Notes under the pieces: model-generated | What the model was told of the DNA's origin: nothing | The model's database searches: none | Seen by the model: the letters and a program-made list of their open reading frames with translations, nothing else | In this document: piece after piece, positions 36,777 through 52,875 of the stretch | How the letters are laid out: every line of letters begins with the position of its first letter | Position numbering within the stretch: the stretch's first letter is position 1 | DNA from: Melghiribacillus thermohalophilus | GTDB taxonomy: Bacteria; Bacillota; Bacilli; Bacillales; Alkalibacillaceae | DNA length: 64,000 bases | Assembly (NCBI RefSeq): GCF_004342905.1 | Contig: NZ_SMAN01000002.1 | Coordinates: 62,001 to 126,000 of the forward strand | Direction: 5' to 3' | Program-made: the position numbers and the translations under genes

Positions 36777-36901
36777 ATCAGTACACCTGTGTTTCAATTC
36801 TTCCATGATTTGCAGAACAGTCCCAGTCCCCACCTTGCAAGACCTGTCGTTATTCAGTACAATTTTAAAGATGTGAATTTTTGAAAAGGAGAGATCGGCT
36901 C

Positions 36902-37531
36902 ATGGGAAAAGTCTATGTTTTTGATCATCCATTAATCCAGCACAAGTTAACGTTTATTCGGGATAAAAAAACAGGAACAAAGGAATTTCGTGAACTGGTG
37001 GATGAGGTTGCTACCTTAATGGCCTTTGAGATTACCAGAGACCTTCCTTTGCAGGAAGTTACCATTGAAACTCCTGTTTCTGAAGCAAAATCAAAAGTTC
37101 TGGCCGGTAAAAAACTCGGTCTGATTCCCATTTTGCGCGCCGGACTGGGAATGGTTGACGGTATTTTAAACTTAATTCCTGCGGCAAAAGTGGGTCATGT
37201 CGGGTTGTATCGTGATCCAGATACATTAAAGCCAGTAGAATATTACGTAAAATTGCCTTCAGACATCGAAGAGCGTGAGCTGATCGTAATCGATCCAATG
37301 CTGGCAACCGGTGGTTCAGCAAATGAAGCGATTCACGTATTAAAAAAACGTGGTGCCAGGCAAATCCGACTTATGTGTTTAATCGCTGCACCTGAAGGAG
37401 TAGAAGCGGTCAAGAAAGAACATCCAGATGTGGATATTTATCTGGCTGCCATGGATGAGAAATTAAATGAGAAAGGGTATATTGTTCCAGGTCTGGGTGA
37501 TGCAGGTGATCGCCTGTTTGGAACGAAATAA
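36902..37531 (+). CDS. upp: Uracil phosphoribosyltransferase
   Basis: 209 residues, the family length. PRPP-binding motif [13 protein letters not shown] (about 128-140), PILRAGLGM and [10 protein letters not shown] near the end. It makes UMP from uracil and PRPP in salvage, complementing pyrG and tdk in this region. ATG 36902 has AAAGGAGAG 8 bases upstream. Confidence 0.96.
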   Translation: MGKVYVFDHPLIQHKLTFIRDKKTGTKEFRELVDEVATLMAFEITRDLPLQEVTIETPVSEAKSKVLAGKKLGLIPILRAGLGMVDGILNLIPAAKVGHVGLYRDPDTLKPVEYYVKLPSDIEERELIVIDPMLATGGSANEAIHVLKKRGARQIRLMCLIAAPEGVEAVKKEHPDVDIYLAAMDEKLNEKGYIVPGLGDAGDRLFGTK

Positions 37532-37545
37532 TGGGAGTGACAGTC

Positions 37546-38691
37546 ATGCCAAAGCCTCTTAAAATCATGACGATTTTTGGGACAAGACCAGAAGCGGTCA
37601 AAATGGCTCCCCTGGTTTTAGAGTTAAAAAAGCGGACAGATGAGTTTGAACCCATTGTTGCTGTTACGGCTCAGCATCGGGAAATGCTGGATCAGGTTCT
37701 TCAAATTTTTGAAATTGAGCCGGATTATGATTTAAATATAATGAAAAAAAGACAGTCCCTTGCTGAAATCACCACCAGAGCGCTGGAAGGACTGGACCGG
37801 ATTATGAACGAAACTGTTCCGGATATGGTTCTGGTTCACGGAGATACAACGACTACCTTTGCTGCGAGTCTTGCTGCCTTCTATCATCAGATCCCGGTAG
37901 GACATGTGGAAGCGGGTCTTCGTACGTGGAATAAATTTTCCCCATTTCCTGAAGAAATAAATCGCCAGCTAACCGGCGTTATGGCCGACCTGCATTTTGC
38001 CCCGACCGAAAAAGCAAAATTCAATCTGCTGAGTGAAAATAAATCGGAAGAACATATCTTTGTCACAGGAAATACAGCCATTGATGCGTTAAAAACTACG
38101 GTTACCAGGGAATACAGTCATCCTGTGCTTGAGCAGGCAGAAGGCAGAAAGATTATCCTGGTCACAGCCCATCGCAGGGAAAATCTCGGTCAAAAAATGG
38201 AGCAGATGTTTCGCGCTATTAGGAGGCTGGCAGATGAACATGAACATATTGAAGTCATTTACCCGGTACATTTAAACCCTGCCGTTCAGGAAACCGCCAG
38301 GTCCATACTGGGCAATCATCATCGGGTTCAGCTGATCGAACCTCTGGAGGTCATTGATTTTCATAATTTTGCTTCCCGGGCTCATCTGATTTTGACTGAC
38401 TCTGGTGGGGTTCAGGAAGAAGCTCCATCCCTTGGAGTCCCCGTTTTAGTGTTGAGGGATACGACTGAGCGACCCGAAGGAATAGAAGCTGGAACGTTAA
38501 AACTGGCAGGCACAGATGAAGATACGATCTTCAGACTTGCCCACGAATTGCTCATCCATGAAGAGGAATACAGGAAAATGGCAAAAGCCTCCAACCCGTA
38601 TGGAGACGGCCTTGCATCCCGTAGAATAGCAGATGCCATTCTATACTATTTTCATCGTACCAAAGAAAAGCCATCCCCCTTTCATCCATAA
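37546..38691 (+). CDS. wecB: UDP-N-acetylglucosamine 2-epimerase (non-hydrolysing)
   Basis: 381 residues, GT-B fold. FGTRPEAVKMAPL near the N-terminus, HGDTTTTFA, GHVEAGLRT, TAHRREN and TDSGGVQEEAPSLG. It converts UDP-GlcNAc to UDP-ManNAc for teichoic acid linkage units and other wall polymers. ATG 37546 has GGGAG 8 bases upstream; ATG 37531 overlaps the upp stop. The same order, upp then epimerase, is seen in other Bacillus. Confidence 0.94.
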   Translation: MPKPLKIMTIFGTRPEAVKMAPLVLELKKRTDEFEPIVAVTAQHREMLDQVLQIFEIEPDYDLNIMKKRQSLAEITTRALEGLDRIMNETVPDMVLVHGDTTTTFAASLAAFYHQIPVGHVEAGLRTWNKFSPFPEEINRQLTGVMADLHFAPTEKAKFNLLSENKSEEHIFVTGNTAIDALKTTVTREYSHPVLEQAEGRKIILVTAHRRENLGQKMEQMFRAIRRLADEHEHIEVIYPVHLNPAVQETARSILGNHHRVQLIEPLEVIDFHNFASRAHLILTDSGGVQEEAPSLGVPVLVLRDTTERPEGIEAGTLKLAGTDEDTIFRLAHELLIHEEEYRKMAKASNPYGDGLASRRIADAILYYFHRTKEKPSPFHP

Positions 38692-38710
38692 GGGGGGATG
38701 GCTTTTCTTT
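38662..38710 (+). terminator. Terminator overlapping the end of wecB
   Basis: About 20-bp stem (aaagaaaagccatcccccttt against its complement with one extra G), loop catcca; the left arm is inside the last codons of wecB. Confidence 0.88.
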
Positions 38711-38871
38711 CATAATTACCATTTATGTTCAGAGAAAGGCAGCGACGATTCATCTCCTACCGTATAAAATAGAAGTCATTGCTCTAGGCCATCGGGTGCT
38801 CTTTTCCGTACCGTCTATTCTCTCTTCCTGCTTATTTAGTAGGATTAACCCTTTATTTTTTACATGTTTTG

Positions 38872-38889
38872 GTTTGAACTCGTTCAAAC
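38872..38889. promoter_or_regulatory. Perfect palindrome upstream of the subtilase gene (candidate operator)
   Basis: GTTTGAAC-TC-GTTCAAAC, 8-bp arms, ending 18 bases before the protease start. Short perfect dyads in this place usually bind a dimeric regulator. Regulator unknown. Confidence 0.5.
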
Positions 38890-38907
38890 TAAAAGTAAAA
38901 ACATGGG

Positions 38908-41103
38908 ATGGGATTGAAATTGAAAAGATATTGGATGATTCTTCTGATCTGGATCGGGACTTTTTTTGGTCTTCAGGCCCCGATTGAGGCTCAGACAGGC
39001 AAGGATCAAATGACAGTCATCGTGGAAATAGAGGGGGATCCTTATGAACGAAAGGAATACATTGAAACTTATCATCCTTTTGTTCAGGTAGAGTTCGTAT
39101 ATGATACGCTTCTCAATGCCCTGGCACTAAAAGGGAAGCGCGAAGATTTAATCCAGCTCAGTCAGCAAACATTTATCAAGGTCATGCATTATGTGCAGAC
39201 TTATCGAGTTCCGGAACCAATAGGGTCCACAGCTTTTGAAGAAATCCCTTCCCCTGAATTAAACATACCTTATACGGGAGAGGGAGTGAAAGTGGGAGTG
39301 ATTGACACGGGAATTGATTATCGTCATCCTGATTTAAAAGAAAATTATAAGGGCGGCTATGATGTAGTAGAATTTGATGAAGATCCGATGGAGACGATGC
39401 CCGAGGATGGGATGCCCACTATTCACGGAACCCATGTTTCCGGCATTATTGCCGCAAAGGGAAAGCGGACTGGAGTCGCACCGGATGCTGAGATTTATGG
39501 ATACCGTGCCCTTGGTCCGGGCGGCTTTGGCACTTCGGTTCAGGTCATTGCGGCGCTGGAAAAAGCCGTGGAAGATGGGATGGATATTATCAACCTCTCG
39601 CTTGGAAATAGTGTAAACAGCCCGGACTGGCCTACAAGTGTAGCCGTGAATAAAGCCATCGATATGGGGGTTGCGGTTGTCATAGCAAATGGAAATGACG
39701 GGCCAGGCAAATGGACCGTTTCTTCCCCGGCAACAGCAGTGAACGCTATATCGGTTGGTGCATCCATTGATGAGGGTATCATTCCGTTTCTTGAAATCCC
39801 GTTAATGGATAAACGAATTTCATTGTCTCCCCTTTCCGGATCTGTGCCCTGGGATATCCAAAAACCGTATAAGCTGTTGGATGGTGGATTAGGTAAAAAA
39901 CCGCTCTCTTCTCTGGAAGGGGCCCTTGTGCTGATGAAGCGGGGTGAAATCTCATTTGGAGAAAAAGCGAAAAATGCTGAAGAAGCAGGAGCCAGGGGGG
40001 TTATCATCTATAATCATAATGAGGAAACGTTTCAAGGAGGACTGGATACTGAAGTATCCATACCTGTGGTGTCGGTTTCCAGAGAGGACGGGGAATGGCT
40101 GATTGAACACGTGATTGAAAAAAACGAATGGGTCTATCCAGCATACGAGGAGATTTCCAATGATATCGCCGATTTCAGTTCCAGAGGACCAGTGGTGGTC
40201 AACTGGGACATCAAACCTGACCTTGTGGCACCGGGAGTTAATATCACAAGTACGATTCCCGATGGACAATATGAATCTCTCCAGGGGACGAGCATGGCTG
40301 CTCCATATGTAGCGGGTACGGCTGCCCTCATTAAAGAAGCCCATCCAGACTGGGGACCAGAAAAAATTAAGGCTGCCCTGCTCACGACAGCTCTTCCTCT
40401 GAAAAAGGAAGATGGCAGTCTGTATGATCCCATTGTTCAAGGGGTTGGACGGATTCAGCCTGAAAAAGCAATTGACCCTCCATTTTTAGTTTACAATAGC
40501 CGTCTGACCTTTGGGAAATTGACCGAGAAGGAAAATAGAAAAAAAATTTCCCTGTTCATTGAAAACCGGGATCATATCACCCGAAGGTTTACCTTTGATT
40601 ACCCGGAACGGCAGAATGGATTGGTCTGGAGGTTGCCTGGCACCCTTTATATCCCCCCGGGAGAGACAGAGGAGATCGAAATTGAATTGAAGGCTGACTC
40701 TGACAGGCTGGAAAAGGGATTGCATCAGGGATGGCTCAGCATCAACAGTCAAGATCAGACCATTCAGCTACCGTATATTTTTGTTCATGAAACCGCTGAC
40801 TATCCGAGAGCAGGAGGGCTTGATTTTTCATTTCTCCCCTTAAAGCCTGACGAATACCGTTTCCAGATCTATTTGCCGGAAGGAGCGGACCAGTTGGTTG
40901 TAGAGTTGTATGACCCTGATACGCTACAATACCAGAAAACATTAATCGAAGAAGAAGATGTAAGGTCGGGAATGTATACACAGATTTTCAAACGCAACAC
41001 CTTAGGCTTGAGCGGAAATTACCTCATGCTTGCCAGAGTGTTATCCGGCTCTGAATATGACTCGGTTTTTTCCAGAATTTATATTGATCATGGGGGTTCT
41101 TAA
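38908..41103 (+). CDS. Secreted subtilisin-like serine protease, Vpr type with PA domain
   Basis: 731 residues. Signal peptide (KRYWMILLIWIGTFFGLQAP, cleavage after EA near 29), an inhibitor-like prodomain (about 30-110), then the S8 domain with Asp in VIDTGID (about 132), His in HGTHVSG (about 173) and Ser in GTSMAAPYVAG (about 462). A PA insert sits before the Ser (EEAGARGVIIYNHNE). The last 200 residues are beta-rich. This is the Vpr layout. ATG 38908 is used; TTG 38920 after GGGATGGGA is an alternative and also keeps the signal peptide. Confidence 0.9.
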   Translation: MGLKLKRYWMILLIWIGTFFGLQAPIEAQTGKDQMTVIVEIEGDPYERKEYIETYHPFVQVEFVYDTLLNALALKGKREDLIQLSQQTFIKVMHYVQTYRVPEPIGSTAFEEIPSPELNIPYTGEGVKVGVIDTGIDYRHPDLKENYKGGYDVVEFDEDPMETMPEDGMPTIHGTHVSGIIAAKGKRTGVAPDAEIYGYRALGPGGFGTSVQVIAALEKAVEDGMDIINLSLGNSVNSPDWPTSVAVNKAIDMGVAVVIANGNDGPGKWTVSSPATAVNAISVGASIDEGIIPFLEIPLMDKRISLSPLSGSVPWDIQKPYKLLDGGLGKKPLSSLEGALVLMKRGEISFGEKAKNAEEAGARGVIIYNHNEETFQGGLDTEVSIPVVSVSREDGEWLIEHVIEKNEWVYPAYEEISNDIADFSSRGPVVVNWDIKPDLVAPGVNITSTIPDGQYESLQGTSMAAPYVAGTAALIKEAHPDWGPEKIKAALLTTALPLKKEDGSLYDPIVQGVGRIQPEKAIDPPFLVYNSRLTFGKLTEKENRKKISLFIENRDHITRRFTFDYPERQNGLVWRLPGTLYIPPGETEEIEIELKADSDRLEKGLHQGWLSINSQDQTIQLPYIFVHETADYPRAGGLDFSFLPLKPDEYRFQIYLPEGADQLVVELYDPDTLQYQKTLIEEEDVRSGMYTQIFKRNTLGLSGNYLMLARVLSGSEYDSVFSRIYIDHGGS

Positions 41104-41120
41104 TTTTCACAGAAAAGACA

Positions 41121-41149
41121 TTGACATTCCAACACCCCTATTGTATGCT
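41121..41149 (+). promoter_or_regulatory. SigA promoter of the ATP synthase operon
   Basis: Perfect TTGACA (41121-41126), 17-base spacer, TATGCT (41144-41149); start expected near 41156, about 77 bases before atpZ. Confidence 0.8.
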
Positions 41150-41232
41150 AACTTAGTGTGGAATGATAAGGTTTTCAACACGAACGACTTACTTTGCTCA
41201 ATACCCAACAAACTTTTTTAGGAGAGGTTATA

Positions 41233-41450
41233 TTGAGTGACAACCAGAACCCTTATCGGGCCATTGCTCTGACCAGTGGAATTGTCGCCCAGTTATCCGG
41301 TTCCACCATTGTCGGCATTTTTGCGGGCAGATGGCTGGATGCACGTCTTTCAACAGCCCCTATTTTTTTAATCATAGGGCTTTTTATTGGATTGGCAGCA
41401 GGGGTTTATGGGACAATATCATTGGTCAAAAAATACACAGGAGATTCATA

Positions 41451-41451
<1 letters not shown>
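41233..41451 (+). CDS. atpZ: AtpZ, ATP synthase operon membrane protein
   Basis: 72 residues, two membrane helices (IALTSGIVAQLSGSTIVGIF and FLIIGLFIGLAAGVYGTISL), AtpI/AtpZ-like family. With AtpI it is reported to form a divalent cation channel or assist c-ring assembly in alkaliphilic Bacillus. TTG 41233 has TTAGGAGAGG upstream. Its stop overlaps the atpI start. Confidence 0.88.
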
Positions 41452-42570
<1,119 letters not shown>

Positions 42571-42587
42571 TCTTTATAAAAAATTAA

Positions 42588-42830
<243 letters not shown>

Positions 42831-42936
42831 CATATCGAAAACAATTTAACATAATGGCGAAGTTGCTGACTCAATACTTCGCCATTCCTTTATGTAAAGC
42901 CTTTGTTGACCTCAGGCGAAAGGAGTGTAAAGGTAA

Positions 42937-45528
<2,592 letters not shown>

Positions 45529-45540
45529 CGGTGGAGATGA

Positions 45541-46434
<894 letters not shown>

Positions 46435-46447
46435 AGTTACGCCCTAA

Positions 46448-47896
<1,449 letters not shown>

Positions 47897-47908
47897 ATGG
47901 GAAATTAA

Positions 47909-48358
<450 letters not shown>

Positions 48359-48367
48359 TAACCAGGT

Positions 48368-48408
48368 AAACCCTTGGTGCAATATATTTGCAGCAAGGGT
48401 TTTTTTGC
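48368..48408 (+). terminator. Terminator of the ATP synthase operon
   Basis: aaacccttg/caagggttt outer stem and tgcaa/ttgca inner stem (48368-48382 with 48388-48402), then T6. Confidence 0.9.
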
Positions 48409-48479
48409 ATTTTTACAGATGAAATAGAAAAGGCGTGAAAACGGCCCGGGCAGAGTGGTGATCGCACAAAGGTATGTGC

Positions 48480-49625
48480 GAACTACCCAGACGGGAGAGA
48501 TCATGGCCCAGGGAGATTGCTCAATGGCCAGGGGAGAATGCTTACCACCCAGGAGCGAGGTTCAATGGCCCAACGAAGCATGTTAACCGCCCATAATTTT
48601 TCGCTGACGGCCCAAAGGAGTGCCGTAATGGCCCAAGCCGGGATGCTAACGGCCCAAAGGAGTGTCGTGATGGCCCAAACCGGGGAGCTGACAGCCCAAA
48701 GGAGTGCCGTAATGGCCCAAGCCGGGATGCTAACGGCCCAAAGGAGTGTCGTGATGGCCCAAACCGGGGAGCTGACAGCCCAAAGGAGTGCCGTAATGGC
48801 CCAAGCCGGGGAGCTGACAGCCCAAAGGAGTGCCGTAATGGCCCAAGCCGGGGTGCTAACGGCCCAAAGTGAGTGGGTAATGGCCCAAGCCGGGGAGCTG
48901 ACAGCCCAAAGGAGTGTCGTGATGGCCCAAACCGGGGAGCTGACAGCCCAAAGGAGTGCCGTAATGGCCCAAGCCGGGGAGCTGACAGCCCAAAGAAGTG
49001 CCGTAATGGCCCAAGCCGGGATGCTAACGGCCCAAAGGAGTGCCGTAATGGCCCAAGCCGGGGTGCTAACGGCCCAAAGTGAGTGGGTAATGGCCCAAGC
49101 CGGGGAGCTAACGGCCCAAAGTGAGTGGGTAATGGCCCAAACCGGGGAGCTGACAGCCCAAAGAAGTGCCGTAATGGCCCAAGCCGGGGTGCTAACGGCC
49201 CAAAGGAGTGCCGTAATGGCCCAAGCCGGGGAGCTGACAGCCCAAAGGAGTGTCGTGATGGCCCAAGCCGGGGAGCTGACAGCCCAAAGGAGTGCCGTGA
49301 TGGCCCAAGCCGGGGCGCTGGCAGCCCAAAGTGAGTGGGTAATGGCCCAATCCGGGGAGCTAACGGCCCAAAGTGAGTGGGTAATGGCCCAAGCCGGGGA
49401 GCTGACAGCCCAAAGGAGTGTCGTGATGGCCCAAGCCGGGGAGCTAACGGCCCAAAGGAGTGTCGTGATGGCCCAAGCCGGGGAGCTGACAGCCCAAAGG
49501 AGTGCCGTGATGTCTCAAGCAAGACAGCTAACGGTCCAGGGAGAAGGTTCAATGACCCAAGGAAGACACCAAACCGCCCAGGCAGGGGGAGCAATCATCC
49601 AGGTTACACACGATCTCCCAAGCAA
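48480..49625. repeat. 21-bp-period repeat array B (GCCCAA motif), atpC-nuoA intergenic
   Basis: GCCCA recurs about every 21 bases (for example at 48486, 48507, 48527, 48548). The central part consists of nearly identical 42-bp dimers of two half units: ATGGCCCAAGCCGGGGAGCT and ACAGCCCAAAGGAGTGCCGT (each plus one base), about 25 in all. Copies vary at a few fixed positions (CAAGCC/CAAACC, GCCGTA/GTCGTG, AGGAGTG/AGTGAGTGG). Edge copies are divergent, the usual sign of expansion from the middle. All frames on both strands are nearly free of stops; the resulting 350-374-codon frames have no credible starts. Confidence 0.92.
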
Positions 49626-50074
49626 CGGAAATAGTATCTAGAGATATGCACCGATCTCCTAAACCATAGAACGTATTTCCAAAAAAATATCACGTCAGGG
49701 GGCATTCATGAGCTCCCATTGTCGTTTCAGAATAACGCTAGAGATGAAAGTCTCCTCCTATAAGCATACATCTGTAAAGTCTAACCTTCTGTGTCTTTTT
49801 TGAAGACGTCAATGCTCTCCTCCTATAAGCATACATCTGCAAAGTCCCTTGCAAACGCTCCACTTCCCCTTCTCTAAAATCAAAAGAGATTCCACTTCTA
49901 ATGATTTGTTCATTGACATAGACATGTGACCAAATACAAAAATCATGAAACCTTCATTAGCGTCATCCGCCAGCAGCAAAACGAATTTCATAAGAACATG
50001 TAGAATCTGAAAACCATCAGGGCAAAGAATGTTTATGAATGTTTGACAGATGTTTGACTGAACACCCTGCTGTA
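49626..50074. other. Non-coding stretch between array B and the nuo promoter
   Basis: About 450 bases. Contains a copy of the atpA-atpG junction (49723-49753, 29 of 31 bases identical to 45516-45546) and a 30-bp direct repeat (tctcctcctataagcatac core at 49751 and 49817). A 108-codon minus-strand frame (49809-50135) lacks a ribosome binding site and is not accepted. Confidence 0.6.
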
Positions 50075-50103
50075 TCGACACAACTAAACCCATTTGATAT
50101 AAT
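50075..50103 (+). promoter_or_regulatory. SigA promoter of the complex I operon
   Basis: TCGACA (50075-50080), 17-base spacer, perfect TATAAT (50098-50103). Start near 50110, about 54 bases before nuoA. Confidence 0.78.
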
Positions 50104-50163
50104 GAAATCGATTCCAAAAAATTAAAAAATATCATAAAATTTAGCGATTTAAGGGGGCTGAAG

Positions 50164-50538
50164 ATGGATTCATTATATATTTATCAAAATAGCTATATCA
50201 TGGTTTTCTTGTTCCTATTGATCGGCATACTGCTTCCTGTCGTAGCCCTGGGTATGGGAAAGCTGCTCAGGCCATCCAGACCGTCTGACGAAAAATATAC
50301 AACCTATGAAAGTGGAATTGAGCCCTTTCAGGATGCAAGAGTCCAATTTACTGTGCGATATTACCTGTTTGCTTTGCTGTTTGTTATTTTCGATGTGGAA
50401 ACTGTTTTTCTTTATCCATGGGCTGTAGCCTATGATAAACTGGGGATTTTTGCACTGATAGAAATGCTGATTTTCGTGGTCATGCTCATCATTGGATTAA
50501 TATATGCCTGGAAAAAGAAGGTGTTAAAATGGCAATGA
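50164..50538 (+). CDS. nuoA: NADH-quinone oxidoreductase subunit A
   Basis: 124 residues, three membrane helices, with the family motif [20 protein letters not shown] and [12 protein letters not shown] in the loops. Part of the membrane arm near the quinone site. First gene of an 11-gene operon; AAGGGGG precedes the ATG. Confidence 0.96.
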   Translation: MDSLYIYQNSYIMVFLFLLIGILLPVVALGMGKLLRPSRPSDEKYTTYESGIEPFQDARVQFTVRYYLFALLFVIFDVETVFLYPWAVAYDKLGIFALIEMLIFVVMLIIGLIYAWKKKVLKWQ

Positions 50539-51053
50539 ATTTAGAGGATATCACGCCAGAACAGCGAAAAGAGCTGGAACAAAACGTGTTTTTTATTACC
50601 CTTGAGCGGTTGAAAGCGTGGGCGAGGAGCAATTCGCTATGGCCATTAACATTTGGTCTTGCTTGCTGTGCCATTGAAATGATGGGGACGGGAAGTGCCC
50701 ACTATGATCTGGACCGCTTTGGCTCCTTTTTCAGACCATCGCCGCGGCAATCTGATGTGATGATCGTATCCGGGACCGTCACGAAAAAAATGGCGCCAGT
50801 TCTCCGCCGTTTGTATGACCAGATGCCAGAACCGAAATATGTCATTGCCATGGGTTCCTGTGCTACCGCAGGAGGCCCTTATGTTCGGTCATATGCAGTC
50901 GTCAAAGGTGTAGATCAGATTGTTCCCGTAGATGTCTATATTCCAGGATGCCCGCCAAATCCTGCAGCACTCATATATGGCATTCATAAACTACAGGAAA
51001 AAATTCGCTATGAAGCTAAAACCGGGAAGCGGGTGATTTTAAATGACAACTGA
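50529..51053 (+). CDS. nuoB: NADH-quinone oxidoreductase subunit B
   Basis: 174 residues. Ligands of the terminal 4Fe-4S cluster N2 are visible: [19 protein letters not shown] and PGCPPNP. Passes electrons to quinone. Overlaps nuoA by 10 bases; AGAAGGTG lies upstream. Confidence 0.97.
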   Translation: MAMNLEDITPEQRKELEQNVFFITLERLKAWARSNSLWPLTFGLACCAIEMMGTGSAHYDLDRFGSFFRPSPRQSDVMIVSGTVTKKMAPVLRRLYDQMPEPKYVIAMGSCATAGGPYVRSYAVVKGVDQIVPVDVYIPGCPPNPAALIYGIHKLQEKIRYEAKTGKRVILNDN

Positions 51054-51771
51054 AGAGAACAACAAAAAACCTCGTGAGGAAGACGCAGTCGATCAGAAAA
51101 AAAGGAAATCAAATGAATCCGAAAAAAATGAAATCGGCGCACAAAAAGAAGGAGCTGGTGACATAAAATCGGACAAACGGGCCAAATCAAAAAAAGAGCG
51201 CCCGAACATGCAAGATAAAGAAGGCCCGATGAAACAAAAACGCCCGGGTAAAAAAACCGATGTAGAGGAGCACAAAGAAGAAGAGTCCCCATCACCAAAG
51301 GAACCACTCTTAAAAAAATATGTTGCACTGATTCATGAACACCTCGGAGAAAACAGCCTGGAAGACGCTTACATTAACCGGGCTTCAAAAGAACTTCCAA
51401 CCCTGATTGTACAGCCGGAGTCATATTTCAGCATTGCCAGACTATTAAAAACCCATCAAGAATTACAGTTTAACTATTTATCTGAACTCCATGGAACGGA
51501 TTTCAAAGAATACATGGAAGTCTATGTTCATCTTTACTCCTTTGCCCGGAAAGAACACATCGCATTAAAAGTGAAACTTGATCGAGAAAAGCCGATCATC
51601 CACTCCCTTGTCCCATTATGGGAAGGAGCAAATTGGCCAGAATGTGAAGCTTACGACTTACTGGGCATTGAATTTAAAAACCATCCGGATCTCAAACGAA
51701 TTTTTCTGGGAGAAGACTGGGAAGGATATCCGCTCAGAAAAGATTATGAACCATATGATGTGGAGGTGTAG
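51043..51771 (+). CDS. nuoC: NADH-quinone oxidoreductase subunit C, with long charged N-terminal extension
   Basis: 242 residues. The 30-kDa domain (about 85-242) has [12 protein letters not shown] and the signature [20 protein letters not shown]. Before it lie about 80 residues of almost only Lys, Glu, Asp, Ser and Pro ([23 protein letters not shown]), probably disordered. Similar tails occur in NuoC of some Bacillaceae; no function is known to me. Overlaps nuoB by 11 bases. Confidence 0.94.
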   Translation: MTTEENNKKPREEDAVDQKKRKSNESEKNEIGAQKEGAGDIKSDKRAKSKKERPNMQDKEGPMKQKRPGKKTDVEEHKEEESPSPKEPLLKKYVALIHEHLGENSLEDAYINRASKELPTLIVQPESYFSIARLLKTHQELQFNYLSELHGTDFKEYMEVYVHLYSFARKEHIALKVKLDREKPIIHSLVPLWEGANWPECEAYDLLGIEFKNHPDLKRIFLGEDWEGYPLRKDYEPYDVEV

Positions 51772-51774
51772 CCA

Positions 51775-52875
51775 ATGGTCAGAACAGAAGAAATGCTATT
51801 GAATGTAGGTCCCCAGCACCCGAGTACCCATGGCGTGTTTCGTCTGGTAGTCAAAATCGACGGAGAAATTATTCAGGAAGCTACACCTGTCATAGGATAT
51901 TTGCACCGCGGAACGGAAAAATTAGCTGAAGATCTGCAGTACACACAAATTATTCCTTATACCGACCGCATGGACTATTTGTCTGCGATGACGAACAATT
52001 ATGTGATTTGTCATGCGGTAGAAACGTTAATGGGGCTTGAAGTGCCGGAAAAAGCAGAGTATCTTCGGGTGATGGCCATGGAACTTGGCCGTATAGCCAG
52101 TCATCTTGTGTGGTTTGGAACCTATCTGCTCGACATCGGTGCAACAAGTCCTTTTCTTTTTGCATTCCGGGAGCGGGAAGCCATTATTAATCTGTTAAAT
52201 GAGTTATCAGGAGCCCGCCTGACCTTTAATTACATGCGGGTTGGTGGAGTGAAATGGGATGCCCCTGAAGGATGGATAGATAAGGTTCGTGAGTTTATTC
52301 CTTATATGCGGAAAGAGCTGGAAGGATACCATGACCTTGTAACAGGGAATGAAATTTTCTTAAACCGGGTAAAGGGTGTCGGCACCTATACGAAAGAAGA
52401 TGCCCTTCAGTATTCGCTGAGCGGGGCAAACCTTCGCTGTACAGGGGTTAACTATGATCTCCGAAAAGAAGAACCTTATTCCATCTATGACCGCTTTGAT
52501 TTTGATGTTCCTACTGAAGAGACAGGCGATGCTTTTGCCCGCTATCAAGTGCGGATGGCAGAAATGGAAGAATCGTTAAAAATTCTGGAACAGGCGGTGG
52601 AACAGTTTCCGGAAGAAGGAAACATCCTGGGAAAAGTCCCCCGAGTCATTCGTCCGCCGGAAGGGGAAGTATATGTGAGAATCGAGTCCCCCAGAGGAGA
52701 AATTGGCTGCTATATCGCCAGCGATGGACAGAAAGAACCCTATCGCCTAAAGTTTCGCAGGCCTTCTTTTTACAACCTGCAAATCCTGCCGAAATTATTA
52801 AAAGGTGAAAACATGGCCAACCTGGTCGTCATTCTTGGCGGGATTGACATCGTCCTCGGGGAGGTGGATGGCTGA
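51775..52875 (+). CDS. nuoD: NADH-quinone oxidoreductase subunit D
   Basis: 366 residues, 49-kDa family. LNVGPQHPSTHGVFRL near the N-terminus with the quinone-site His, HRGTEKLAE, and DIVLGEVD(G) at the end. With NuoB it forms the quinone pocket. GGAGGTG precedes the ATG. Confidence 0.97.
   Translation: MVRTEEMLLNVGPQHPSTHGVFRLVVKIDGEIIQEATPVIGYLHRGTEKLAEDLQYTQIIPYTDRMDYLSAMTNNYVICHAVETLMGLEVPEKAEYLRVMAMELGRIASHLVWFGTYLLDIGATSPFLFAFREREAIINLLNELSGARLTFNYMRVGGVKWDAPEGWIDKVREFIPYMRKELEGYHDLVTGNEIFLNRVKGVGTYTKEDALQYSLSGANLRCTGVNYDLRKEEPYSIYDRFDFDVPTEETGDAFARYQVRMAEMEESLKILEQAVEQFPEEGNILGKVPRVIRPPEGEVYVRIESPRGEIGCYIASDGQKEPYRLKFRRPSFYNLQILPKLLKGENMANLVVILGGIDIVLGEVDG

Noticed and set aside
36439-36876. 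145-codon frame over array A
   Set aside because: Same reason: a by-product of 21-bp periodicity. It also runs into unrelated sequence before upp.
48480-49625. CRISPR array
   Set aside because: Both half units are repeated; there are no unique spacers of constant length and no cas genes nearby.
48517-49641. 374-codon plus-strand and 350-codon minus-strand (48542-49594) reading frames over array B
   Set aside because: The repeat length is a multiple of three and contains no stops, so all phases stay open on both strands. No ribosome binding site or start context; the protein would be a monotonous repeat.
49809-50135. 108-codon minus-strand frame before nuoA
   Set aside because: No ribosome binding site, overlaps the nuo promoter and a direct repeat, composition not protein-like throughout.
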